Of a stretch of 64,000 nt of DNA, positions 35,027 to 43,112 are shown one piece after another. The translations under genes and the position numbers were made by a program. The notes beneath the pieces were generated by a model. The model was given only the letters and a program-made list of their open reading frames with translations. It ran no database searches and had not been told where the DNA came from. The stretch comes from Mycolicibacterium neworleansense (GTDB lineage: Bacteria; Actinomycetota; Actinomycetes; Mycobacteriales; Mycobacteriaceae), in assembly GCF_001245615.1 (NCBI RefSeq), contig NZ_CWKH01000003.1:930001-994000 (forward strand), read 5' to 3'. Positions within the stretch are counted from its first letter, which is position 1, and each line of letters begins with the position of its first letter.

Positions 35027-36538
35027 ATGGGGGGTCCAACCGTCGGCCCGACGGTCACCGAGCTGTTGGTCCCGCTGGCCGAGGTCACCGACCGTGGCCT
35101 CTACCAAGAGGATTCGTTCGTCAGCTGGGCCGACCACATCGCCGCCGGCGCGGCGCTGGCCGCGGCGCTGCGGGCACGGTTGGACCCCACCAAACCCCCG
35201 CATGTCGGGGCGCTCCTGGGTAACACCACGTTTTTCTCCAGTCTGCTGGTCGCGGCGGGCCTGAGCGGGCTGGTGCCCGTCGGCCTGAACCAGACCCGCC
35301 GCGGCGAGGCACTGGCCCGCGACATCGGCAAGGCCGACTGTCAGCTGGTGCTGGCCGACGACCCCGACGCGGTCCCGCCCGGGGTGGATTTCATCGACGT
35401 CGAATCTGCGGACTGGGCAGCCGAACTCGCGTCGTACCGGGACACCCCGGTGACGTTCGCCGAACTTTCGGCCGACGACCTGTTCATGTTGATCTTCACC
35501 TCGGGAACCAGCGGTGATCCCAAGGCCGTGCGGGTCACCCACGACAAAGTGGCGTTTCCGGGCCGGATGCTGGCCGAGCGTTTCGGGCTCGGCCCGGCGG
35601 ACACCGTCTACCTGTCGATGCCGCTGTTCCACTCCAACGCGATCATGGCCGGCTGGGCCGTCGCGGCGGCGGCCGGTGCGTCGATTGCGTTGCGGCGCAA
35701 GTTCTCCGCATCCGGTTTCATGCCGGACATCCGGCGCTACGGCGCCACCTACGCCAACTATGTCGGCAAGCCGCTGTCCTACATCCTGGCCACCGAGCCG
35801 GCGCCCGACGACACCGACAACCCGTTGCGCATCCTCTACGGCAACGAGGGTGCGCCGCGGGATCTGGTCCGCTTCGCCGAGCGGTTCGGCGTGACGGTGG
35901 TCGACGGTTTCGGTTCCAGCGAGGGCGGTGTCGCGATCGCCCGCACTCCCGACACCCCCGAGGGCGCCCTCGGTCCGCTCACCGACCAGGTGGCGATCGT
36001 CGACGTGGAGACCGGTGAACCGTGCCCCCCGGGCGTGGTCGGCGAGTTGGTGAACCCGACCGGCCCCGGCTGGTTCCGGGGTTACTACAACGATCCCGAC
36101 GCCGAGGCGGCCCGCATGGCCGGTGGCGTCTACCACACCGGAGACCTGGCCTACCTCGACGAAGACGGCTTCGCACACTTCGCCGGCCGCCTCGGTGACT
36201 GGATGCGGGTCGACGGCGAGAACCTCGGCACCGCGCCGATCGAGCGAATCCTGTTGCGCCACCCTGACATCGCCGAGGTCGCGGTGTATCCGATCCCCGA
36301 TCCCGCTGTGGGTGATCAGGTGATGGCCGCACTGGTGCTGACGGCGGGCACACACTTCGACGCAGACAAGTTCCGCGCCTTCCTGGCCGAGCAATCCGAT
36401 CTGGGACCCAAGCAGTGGCCGTCGTATGTCCGGGTCGGCCCCAGGTTGCCGCGCACCGAGACGTTCAAGGTGATCAAGCGGCAGCTGTCGGCCGAGGGCA
36501 CCGACTGCACCGACCCGGTCTGGCCGATCTCGCGCTAG
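35027..36538 (+). CDS. fadD17: Steroid acyl-CoA synthetase FadD17
   Basis: 503-residue adenylate-forming ligase. AMP-binding motif LIFTSGTSGDPKAVRVTHDK, then YGNEGAPRDLVRFAERFG, VDGFGSSEGG, the hinge region HTGDLAYLDEDGFAHFAGR and the C-terminal Lys region ETFKVIKRQL. In M. tuberculosis FadD17 activates a shortened cholesterol side-chain acid. The open frame extends far upstream through fadE27; ATG 35027, two bases after the fadE27 stop, gives the right N-terminus. End of the KstR-controlled fadE26-fadE27-fadD17 operon. Confidence 0.93.
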   Translation: MGGPTVGPTVTELLVPLAEVTDRGLYQEDSFVSWADHIAAGAALAAALRARLDPTKPPHVGALLGNTTFFSSLLVAAGLSGLVPVGLNQTRRGEALARDIGKADCQLVLADDPDAVPPGVDFIDVESADWAAELASYRDTPVTFAELSADDLFMLIFTSGTSGDPKAVRVTHDKVAFPGRMLAERFGLGPADTVYLSMPLFHSNAIMAGWAVAAAAGASIALRRKFSASGFMPDIRRYGATYANYVGKPLSYILATEPAPDDTDNPLRILYGNEGAPRDLVRFAERFGVTVVDGFGSSEGGVAIARTPDTPEGALGPLTDQVAIVDVETGEPCPPGVVGELVNPTGPGWFRGYYNDPDAEAARMAGGVYHTGDLAYLDEDGFAHFAGRLGDWMRVDGENLGTAPIERILLRHPDIAEVAVYPIPDPAVGDQVMAALVLTAGTHFDADKFRAFLAEQSDLGPKQWPSYVRVGPRLPRTETFKVIKRQLSAEGTDCTDPVWPISR

Positions 36539-36607
36539 CCCGTACCCGGCGCGCCACCCGCGTCAACCATTTCGATACCATCGGCATCGAAACTTGGGAG
36601 GCGCAGC

Positions 36608-37582
36608 ATGCACATCGCAGTGACCGGCGGCACCGGCTATCTCGGCGCTCATACCGTGCGGGGCCTGCTGCAGGCCGGCCATCGCATCCGGCTGCTGGCC
36701 GCACCGGGGTGTGGTGAGGACGACGTGATCGGCCAGCTCGCCACCCTCGGCGAGATGACCGTGCTCGAGGGCGACATACGTGACGAGGCCACCGTCACGA
36801 AGTTGCTGTCGGGGTGCGACGCCCTGATCCACGCCGCAGGCATCGTCGGCACCGACCGCCGCCGCGAGAAGCTGATGTGGGAGATCAACGCGCACGCTAC
36901 CGAGGCCATTCTGAACCGCGCCGCCGAAGCCGGGCTCGACCCGATCGTCTCGGTGAGCAGCTACAGCTCCCTGTTCCCGCCGCCGGACGGCGTTATCTCC
37001 GCCGACACCCCACCGGCGCCCGGCCGCAGTCCGTACGCCCAGACCAAGGCCTATGCCGATCGCGTGGCCCGGCGGTTGCAGGATGCCGGCGCCCCGGTCG
37101 TGGTCACCTACCCCTCCAGCGTGGTGGGCCCGGCCTACTTCACCGCCGCCGGGGTGAGCGAACGCGGCTGGGCACCGATCGCCAGGGCGGGTCTGGCGCC
37201 GCGGATGGCCGGCGGCATGCAGATGATCGACGTGCGCGACGTCGCGCTGGTGCACGAGCGGCTGATGGTGCCCGGGCAGGGCCCCAAGCGCTATGTGTGC
37301 GGCGGTGTGATGGTGTCGTTCAACGAGATGATCGACGTGCTCGAACAGGGCAGCGGACATACGATCCGCCGAATCCCCTTGTCGGCAGCGGTGTTCCGGG
37401 GAATCGGGTGGGTCGCGGATCAGCTGGGTGGGGTACTGCCGCTCGGTGACGGGATCAGCCACGAGGCAGCGCTGCTGCTGACCGCCGCCACCCCGACCGA
37501 CGACAAGAGCACGCTCACCGATCTGGGCATCGACGCCTGGCGTTCGCCACAGGACGCCATGCTGGCGTCATTCGGCCGGTGA
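36608..37582 (+). CDS. NAD(P)-dependent epimerase/dehydratase-like protein
   Basis: 324-residue extended-SDR protein. Cofactor motif TGGTGYLGAHT at the N-terminus, HAAGIVG strand, and catalytic Tyr-x3-Lys in SPYAQTKAYAD. C-terminal region YVCGGVMVSFNEMIDVLEQG is typical of atypical/extended SDRs. Substrate unknown; it could be a steroid, polyprenol or sugar enzyme. Its last 15 bases overlap the convergent TetR gene. First gene of the accessory block that splits fadD17 from fadD19. Confidence 0.82.
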   Translation: MHIAVTGGTGYLGAHTVRGLLQAGHRIRLLAAPGCGEDDVIGQLATLGEMTVLEGDIRDEATVTKLLSGCDALIHAAGIVGTDRRREKLMWEINAHATEAILNRAAEAGLDPIVSVSSYSSLFPPPDGVISADTPPAPGRSPYAQTKAYADRVARRLQDAGAPVVVTYPSSVVGPAYFTAAGVSERGWAPIARAGLAPRMAGGMQMIDVRDVALVHERLMVPGQGPKRYVCGGVMVSFNEMIDVLEQGSGHTIRRIPLSAAVFRGIGWVADQLGGVLPLGDGISHEAALLLTAATPTDDKSTLTDLGIDAWRSPQDAMLASFGR

Positions 37583-38140
37583 CACGCCCAGGGCCCGGCT
37601 GAGCAACCGGACGAGCTGCTGTTGCAGTTCGGGTGTGTCGTCGTCGGTCGCCACCGTGGTGGTGAACAGCGCCGCACCGGCCGCCATCGACAGCGCGGCC
37701 CGGGCGTCCGATTCCGATCCGTATCCACTGGCGGCGAACATCTCGATGGCCGGGCCGCTGAATCCCTCCCACAGCGCCTTTCGCAGGGCATCGTTCTCCC
37801 GTAATGCCAGCAGCAGACCGGGCACCGCCTCGCTCACATCAGGCCGGATGAACAGCTGATGGCTACCGCGTACCACCCAGTCGATCCAGCCGGCCAGGTC
37901 GGTACCGGAAAACGGTGCCATGTCAGGTGATTCGCCGAGTATCGCGTGCAGCACCAGTTCGGCCTTCGACGGCCAGCGCCGGTTCAGGCTTGATCTGCCC
38001 ACCCCGGACCGCGCCGCGACCAGCCGCACGCTCAGGTCGTCCCAGCCCACCTCGACCAGCAGCTCGCGCGTGGCCGCGAGCACCCGCTCGTCGATCGACG
38101 CGTCGCGTGGTCGCCCGGCCATTCCCCGATTCAACCGCAT
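37568..38140 (-). CDS. TetR-family transcriptional regulator
   Basis: 190 residues. N-terminal HTH: DERVLAATRELLVEVGWDDL, then VRLVAARSGVGRSSLNRRWP (recognition helix ~38-55), followed by a helical ligand domain including a WVVRGSHQLFIRPDVSEAVP segment. Start ATG 38140 or ATG 38122. Only 18 bp separate it from the divergent AraC-like gene, so the two share a promoter region. Target unknown; the adjacent epimerase gene is a candidate. Confidence 0.88.
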   Translation of the reverse strand: MRLNRGMAGRPRDASIDERVLAATRELLVEVGWDDLSVRLVAARSGVGRSSLNRRWPSKAELVLHAILGESPDMAPFSGTDLAGWIDWVVRGSHQLFIRPDVSEAVPGLLLALRENDALRKALWEGFSGPAIEMFAASGYGSESDARAALSMAAGAALFTTTVATDDDTPELQQQLVRLLSRALGVSPAE

Positions 38141-38158
38141 GGCGGCGCGCGTAGCGTC

Positions 38159-38881
38159 GTGGACGTGGGCTACCGCGAATACGAACCGTCGCCACGCCTG
38201 GGCGAACTCGTCCAGTGCCGCTGGGTCCGCACCGGCCCAGCCGGTCCCGGCCGGATTCTGCCCGACGGGTGCATGGACCTGATCGAAATGGACGGCACGA
38301 TCGTCGTCGCCGGACCCGACACCACAGCGTTCACCGCGGCCGGCCGCCGGGATCCCGTAGAGGGACTGCGGTTTCGGCCCGGGGTGCTGCCCCGGCTACT
38401 GGGCGTCCCAGCGGCCGAACTGTGCAACACCCGGATCGACCTGCGAGACCTGCGCCGGTTCGACCGGGGCAGGTCGCTCGAAGAGCTCGCCGAAACGCTC
38501 GCGTCGCAGACACCGCGTCCCGAGACCGCCCCGTGGCCCCTGCCCGCGCTGCACGACGTCACCCGCCGGCTGGCGGCCGGCGAATCGGTCACAACGACAG
38601 CACGTCAGGTCGGCTGGTCGAATCGCACGATGCAGCGACAGTGCGCGGCGGTCTACGGCTACGGGCCGGCCACACTGCGGCGCATTCTGCGGTTCCGTCG
38701 CGCGGTCGGACTGATCGGCACGGGGTTGAGTTCGAGCGCGGTCGCCGCGGAGGCCGGCTACGCCGATCAGCCGCACCTGCACCGCGAGGTCCGCGCCCTG
38801 GCCGGAGTTTCGTGGCGTCAACTCCGCAGCGCCGCGAACAGGTCCACCGAGGTCCCGTCGGGATCTTCGACGGTCGCGTAG
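38159..38881 (+). CDS. AraC-family transcriptional regulator
   Basis: 240 residues. The N-terminal ligand domain resembles DUF6597-type sensors (YREYEPSPRLGELVQCRWVR, RILPDGCMDLI), and the C-terminal part contains two helix-turn-helix units (GESVTTTARQVGWSNRTMQR; AVAAEAGYADQPHLHREVR). GTG 38159 is used; GTG 38165 is an alternative. Its 3' 64 bases overlap the convergent VOC gene, a pairing that suggests it regulates, or is regulated together with, that gene. Confidence 0.82.
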   Translation: MDVGYREYEPSPRLGELVQCRWVRTGPAGPGRILPDGCMDLIEMDGTIVVAGPDTTAFTAAGRRDPVEGLRFRPGVLPRLLGVPAAELCNTRIDLRDLRRFDRGRSLEELAETLASQTPRPETAPWPLPALHDVTRRLAAGESVTTTARQVGWSNRTMQRQCAAVYGYGPATLRRILRFRRAVGLIGTGLSSSAVAAEAGYADQPHLHREVRALAGVSWRQLRSAANRSTEVPSGSSTVA

Positions 38882-39213
38882 CGCTGTCCCCAAGGCGCAT
38901 CGAAGGGCTTGAGCGTTCCCGGGTGTCCGGCGGCGGTGAGCCGCTCATAGAGCGCGTCGACATCACCGGGTGCGTCGAGCCCGAAGGCCAGCGCTACCCG
39001 GCCTGGCCCGCTCGGAGGCGTCCACCCGGGGTGCATTCCCGCGATCACCTCCTCCGTGTCGAACGCGAGACGGTTTCCACCCGGCAGTGCGACCTCCACG
39101 TGCGGGCCGTCCGGTTGAGGCACGTCGAGGCCGAGCAGCCGATAGAAGTCCAGGGATCGGGGTAGGTCCGCGGTCACGATCTCGATGACCGCCGAGTTCA
39201 GGTTCAAGGCCAT
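38818..39213 (-). CDS. VOC (glyoxalase/bleomycin-resistance) superfamily protein
   Basis: 131 residues with paired beta-alpha-beta-beta-beta units: IEIVTADLPRSLDFYRLLGL, VALAFGLDAPGDVDALYERL and VEDPDGTSVDLFA at the end. Possible metal ligands are the Glu in HVEVALPGG and the terminal region. Function is open (dioxygenase, isomerase or binding protein). ATG 39213 follows a TAACCT hexamer by six bases, a leaderless arrangement; GTG 39219 is in frame. Convergent overlap of 64 bp with the AraC gene. Confidence 0.82.
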   Translation of the reverse strand: MALNLNSAVIEIVTADLPRSLDFYRLLGLDVPQPDGPHVEVALPGGNRLAFDTEEVIAGMHPGWTPPSGPGRVALAFGLDAPGDVDALYERLTAAGHPGTLKPFDAPWGQRYATVEDPDGTSVDLFAALRS

Positions 39214-39340
39214 ATCCACAGGTTAGGACGCTGGGACGGCCTCGTTCGTGAACAGATCGGACAAGCTGTGCCTTTGTCGGACTGCAGGTACCGAGTAGGT
39301 TGACACTGACTGTTAGTTACTTGCCAGTAGGGAGTCCCCG

Positions 39341-40894
39341 ATGCCCGCTCCGTCCGCCGCCGACTTCGCTCGCCTGCGCGCACTCGTCGCCATCGAAGAC
39401 ATCGAAGCCCGGCAGTCCAAGCCGATCGACGAGGTGTTCACCGGCAAGGAACTGACCACGATCCCGGTCGGCACCGCCGAGGATGTGACCGCGGCCTTCG
39501 CCAAAGCCCGCGCCGCGCAGGCACAGTGGACCAAGCGCCCGGTCAAGGAACGCGCCGCCATCATCAAGCGCTTCGGCGCGCTGCTGGCCGAGAACCGCGA
39601 CTTCCTGATGGATGTGGCTCAGGCCGAAACCGGCAAGGCCCGCTCGGCCGCCCAGGAAGAAATCGTCGACATGATCCTGAACGCGGGCTACTACGCGCGC
39701 GAGGCGGGCCGGTTGCTCTCCACAAAGCGCGTGCAGGGTCTGCTGCCGGGATTCGTCAAGACCGTCGTCAACCACCATCCCAAGGGTGTCATCGGCGTCA
39801 TCTCGCCATGGAACTACCCGATGACCCTGTCTATCTCGGATTCCATCCCGGCCCTGCTGGCCGGCAACGCGGTGGTGGTCAAGCCGGACAGCCAGACCCC
39901 GTACTGCACGCTGGCCAACGCCGAACTGCTGTATCAGGCCGGGCTGCCTCGCGATCTGTTCGCGGTCGTGCCGGGGCCGGGTTCGGTGGTCGGCACCGCG
40001 ATCGTCGAGAACTGCGACTACATGATGTTCACCGGTTCGACGGCCACCGGCCGGGCACTGGCCGAGCAGTGCGGCCGCCGGTTGATCGGCTTCTCCGCAG
40101 AACTCGGCGGCAAGAACCCGATGATCGTCACCAAGGGCGCCAACCTGAAGGTCGCCGCCAAGGCCGCCACCCGCGCCTGCTTCTCGAACGCCGGTCAGCT
40201 GTGCATCTCGATCGAGCGGATCTACGTCGAGCGGGAGGTCGCCGACGAGTTCACCGCCAAATTCGCCGAACAGGTGCGCAACATGAACCTGTCGGCGGCC
40301 TACGACTTCACCGCCGACATGGGCAGCCTGATCTCCGAAGATCAGATCAAGACCGTGTCCGGGCATGTCGATGACGCAAAAGCCAAGGGCGCCAAGGTGG
40401 TTGCCGGTGGCCACGCACGCCCCGACATCGGCCCGCTGTTCTTCGAGCCGACGGTGCTGACCGGTGTCACCGACGAGATGGAATGCGCGCGCAACGAGAC
40501 CTTCGGCCCGCTGGTGTCGATCTACCCGGTCGATTCCGTGGACGAGGCCGTCGAGAAGGCCAACGACACCGAGTACGGCCTCAACGCCAGCGTGTGGGCC
40601 GGATCGAAGTCCGAAGGCGAGGCGATCGCGGCCCGGGTCAATTCCGGCACGGTCAACGTCGACGAGGGCTACGCCCTGGCATTCGGCAGCACCGCGGCCC
40701 CGATGGGCGGCATGAAGGCCTCCGGCGTCGGGCGCCGCCACGGCGCCGACGGGATCCTCAAGTACACCGAGTCCCAGACTGTGTCCACCGCACGCGTGAT
40801 CAATCTCGATCCGCCGCTGGGGATCTCGCAGACGGTGTGGCAGAAGGCGCTGACCCCGATGATCCGGACGCTGCAGAAGCTGCCCGGCCGCTAG
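39341..40894 (+). CDS. gabD2: Succinate-semialdehyde dehydrogenase GabD2
   Basis: 517-residue aldehyde dehydrogenase, matching mycobacterial GabD2 closely from MPAPSAADF to the terminal KLPGR. Motifs: SPWNYPMTLS, KPDSQTPYC, FTGSTATGR, catalytic Glu in ELGGKNP and nucleophilic Cys in FSNAGQLCIS. Oxidises succinate semialdehyde to succinate with NADP+, completing a GABA/TCA bypass. A GGGAG site precedes ATG 39341, and TTGACA at 39300 could be a -35, though no well-spaced -10 is evident. Confidence 0.93.
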   Translation: MPAPSAADFARLRALVAIEDIEARQSKPIDEVFTGKELTTIPVGTAEDVTAAFAKARAAQAQWTKRPVKERAAIIKRFGALLAENRDFLMDVAQAETGKARSAAQEEIVDMILNAGYYAREAGRLLSTKRVQGLLPGFVKTVVNHHPKGVIGVISPWNYPMTLSISDSIPALLAGNAVVVKPDSQTPYCTLANAELLYQAGLPRDLFAVVPGPGSVVGTAIVENCDYMMFTGSTATGRALAEQCGRRLIGFSAELGGKNPMIVTKGANLKVAAKAATRACFSNAGQLCISIERIYVEREVADEFTAKFAEQVRNMNLSAAYDFTADMGSLISEDQIKTVSGHVDDAKAKGAKVVAGGHARPDIGPLFFEPTVLTGVTDEMECARNETFGPLVSIYPVDSVDEAVEKANDTEYGLNASVWAGSKSEGEAIAARVNSGTVNVDEGYALAFGSTAAPMGGMKASGVGRRHGADGILKYTESQTVSTARVINLDPPLGISQTVWQKALTPMIRTLQKLPGR

Positions 40895-40907
40895 AACGAC
40901 ACCGGGG

Positions 40908-41093
40908 ATGCTGAGGCGACGGTTCCTCTCCGCAGGCGCGGTCGTTTTCGGCGCAGCCCTGGCTGCGGGGTGCACCGAGCCCGCCGGCGAGGATCAACGC
41001 ACGTGGCGGATGCCCGACGAGGGCGATCCGCACAAACGGACCTGGATGGCCTTCGGCGCGAGTGAGGCGATCTGGGGCGCGGCCCTGCTGCCG
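40908..41093 (+). pseudogene. Truncated agmatine-deiminase-like fragment
   Basis: 62 codons that read as the N-terminus of an exported agmatine deiminase (peptidylarginine-deiminase fold): Tat/lipoprotein signal MLRRRFLSAGAVVFGAALAA-GC, then TWRMPDEGDPHKRTWMAFGA and WGAALLP. Intact members are about 350 residues. After the LP codons the frame runs on to 41222 through the 3' end of the opposite-strand methyltransferase without any deiminase sequence, and the catalytic residues are absent. Hence a remnant left by a deletion or insertion whose junction is near 41093-41105. It lies 13 bp after gabD2, which suggests a former GABA/polyamine operon. Confidence 0.75.
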
Positions 41094-41104
41094 CCGGGCC
41101 GCTG

Positions 41105-41941
41105 TCAGAGGGGACGCCGGGCGACGACCGCGAAGTTCAGCGGGATCCGCGGCGCTCCCGGCGGCAGCGCCCAGCCCTGCTCACACGGCACCAGTGCCGG
41201 GAATGCCTGCCAGTCCATGTAGGGCAGTTCGGCGAGGGCCTCGATGACCAGCCCCGCACGGAGCAGGGAGGTGACGACTTCGGACAGGTCATGGCGCCAT
41301 TCATGGTTACGCACGTTGGTGATCTGACCGGCCGAGTTCTCGGTGTACGTTCCTGCGTCGTCGTAGGTGCGGACTCCCCCGCCGCTGAGGTAGTCGTCGG
41401 TGACGTCCCATGGCTCGTAGTCCATGGCGCTCAGGATCGGATGGTCGTCGCGGATCACGAACACTCCGCCGGGCTCCAGCAGGTCATGGATCGACTGGGC
41501 CCAAGTGGCGAGTTCCGGCAGCCACACAATGGTTCCGGTACTGGTCACCACGGTTTCGAAACGTCGCTGGATCAGCGTCGACGCGAACCGCGCATCGCCC
41601 TCCACCCAGGTGATCTCGCGGCCGTCGGCCGCGGCGATCCTGGCCGCGTGCCGCAGCGAGTTCGGGGACAGATCGACGCCGTGGACGTCGCGGGCTCCCA
41701 GTCTCGCCCACGACACGGTATCGGTGCCGATGTGACATTGCAGATGCAGCAGCGAGCGGCCTTTGACCCCGCTCTCCGGCAGGTGCGGCGCGAGTACCTC
41801 AAGGTCGTTGCGCACCACCCAGGAGATCTCGGTGGGGTCGGCGAGAAACCCTGCGACGTCGTACATCTCGGATCGGGCGTGCACCTCGGCCCGGTCGTCC
41901 CAGTTCGCCCGGTTGGCGGCCAGAGCCTGCGCGTCGTTCAC
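41105..41941 (-). CDS. Class I SAM-dependent methyltransferase
   Basis: 278 residues. Motif I region LLHLQCHIGTDTVSWARLGA (an HxGxD-type SAM loop), motif II HGVDLSPNSLRHAAR, the acidic pair VEGDARF, and GVFVIRDDHPIL after the core sheet. The C-terminal lid has YMDWQAFPALVP. Substrate unknown. It ends against the deiminase remnant, and its stop lies inside the read-through tail of that fragment, marking the rearrangement edge. Confidence 0.85.
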   Translation of the reverse strand: MNDAQALAANRANWDDRAEVHARSEMYDVAGFLADPTEISWVVRNDLEVLAPHLPESGVKGRSLLHLQCHIGTDTVSWARLGARDVHGVDLSPNSLRHAARIAAADGREITWVEGDARFASTLIQRRFETVVTSTGTIVWLPELATWAQSIHDLLEPGGVFVIRDDHPILSAMDYEPWDVTDDYLSGGGVRTYDDAGTYTENSAGQITNVRNHEWRHDLSEVVTSLLRAGLVIEALAELPYMDWQAFPALVPCEQGWALPPGAPRIPLNFAVVARRPL

Positions 41942-41987
41942 CGGCTCAACCCTACCGACCTCAACGACATCGAGCCTGCGCCCAGAC

Positions 41988-43112
41988 TCAGCTGCCGGCG
42001 ATGCCGTCCAGGCGCTTGGTCGCCGCCTCGAAACCGCTCACCAGCTCGCCGATGATGTCGGCAACCGGGCGGATCTCGTTCATCCGGCCCACAATCTGAC
42101 CGACCGGCATGGAAACGGTGTCGGGGTTGTCCGACTCGTTCATCCGCTGATGGGCCTCGCTGACCAGGATGTTCTGCAGCGGCATCGGCAGCGGCTCCGG
42201 CGCGTCCGGGGCGTCCCAGGCGTCGGTCCACTTGGTCTTGAGCAACCGGGCCGGCTTGCCGGTGTAGATCTTGCGGCGCACGGTATCTGCGGTGGTCGCC
42301 TTGAGCAGCGCCTCCTGGATCGTGGAGGTGCCGCCGGGCAGCCGGTGACCCAGGTCGTATTCGGCCGAGGTCAGGAAGGCCGAACCCATCCACACGCCCG
42401 ACGCGCCGAGAGCCAGCGCCGCCGCGACCTGCTTGCCGGTCCCGATACCGCCGGCGGCCAGCACCTGGGCCTTACCGTCAAGCGCGTCAACGATTTCCGG
42501 CCACAACACCATCGAGCCGATCTCACCGGTGTGGCCGCCGGCCTCGTGGCCTTGGGCCACGACGATGTCCACGCCGTTCTCGACATGGCGCAGCGCATGT
42601 TTGGCGCTGCCGGCCAGTGCGGCGACCGGCACACCGGCGGCGTGCGCCTGCTCGATGACGTCGACCGGCGGTGAACCCAGGGCGTTGGCGATCAGCTTGA
42701 TCGGGTGCTTGAGTGCCACCTCGACGTGGCTGCGGGCCACCGAGTGCAGCCAGCCCAACACACCCTCGTTGCGCTCCTCATCCGCCGGCAGTGGCGGAAC
42801 ACCCAGATCGGCAAGGGTTTTCGCGACGAAGTCGCGGTGGCTCTGCGGGATCAGCTTGTTGATGTCGACGGCCGTGCCCTCGGTGGGGATCTTGGCCGGC
42901 ATCACCACGTCGACGCCGTAGGGCTTGCCGTCGGTGTTGGCGTCCATCCACTGCAGGACCTCTTCGAGGTCGTCGGCGTCGTTGAACCGCACGCAGCCCA
43001 GCACACCCAGACCGCCGGCCTTGCTGACCGCGGCGGCCACCTTCTCCGACGGGGTGAAGACGAAGATCGGGTATTCGATCCCGAACCGTTCACAGAGTTC
43101 GGTCTTCATCAT
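41988..43112 (-). CDS. Nitronate monooxygenase/2-nitropropane dioxygenase-like flavoprotein
   Basis: 374-residue FMN enzyme with a TIM barrel: ERFGIEYPIFVF at the N-terminus, GGLGVLGC, VDIVVAQGHEAGGHTGE (putative active-site His) and VLAAGGIGTGKQVAAALALG for the phosphate loop. The fold includes NMOs and the IpdC-type enzyme of steroid ring degradation; which activity applies is unknown. ATG 43112 overlaps the fadD19 stop (ATGATGA), so it is cotranscribed with fadD19 and probably KstR-controlled, an argument for a role in steroid side-chain or ring breakdown. Confidence 0.85.
   Translation of the reverse strand: MMKTELCERFGIEYPIFVFTPSEKVAAAVSKAGGLGVLGCVRFNDADDLEEVLQWMDANTDGKPYGVDVVMPAKIPTEGTAVDINKLIPQSHRDFVAKTLADLGVPPLPADEERNEGVLGWLHSVARSHVEVALKHPIKLIANALGSPPVDVIEQAHAAGVPVAALAGSAKHALRHVENGVDIVVAQGHEAGGHTGEIGSMVLWPEIVDALDGKAQVLAAGGIGTGKQVAAALALGASGVWMGSAFLTSAEYDLGHRLPGGTSTIQEALLKATTADTVRRKIYTGKPARLLKTKWTDAWDAPDAPEPLPMPLQNILVSEAHQRMNESDNPDTVSMPVGQIVGRMNEIRPVADIIGELVSGFEAATKRLDGIAGS

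Noticed and set aside
39300..39335. TTGACA as a -35 element for gabD2
   Set aside because: No -10 hexamer at 16-18 bp spacing; noted in the gene entry but not called.
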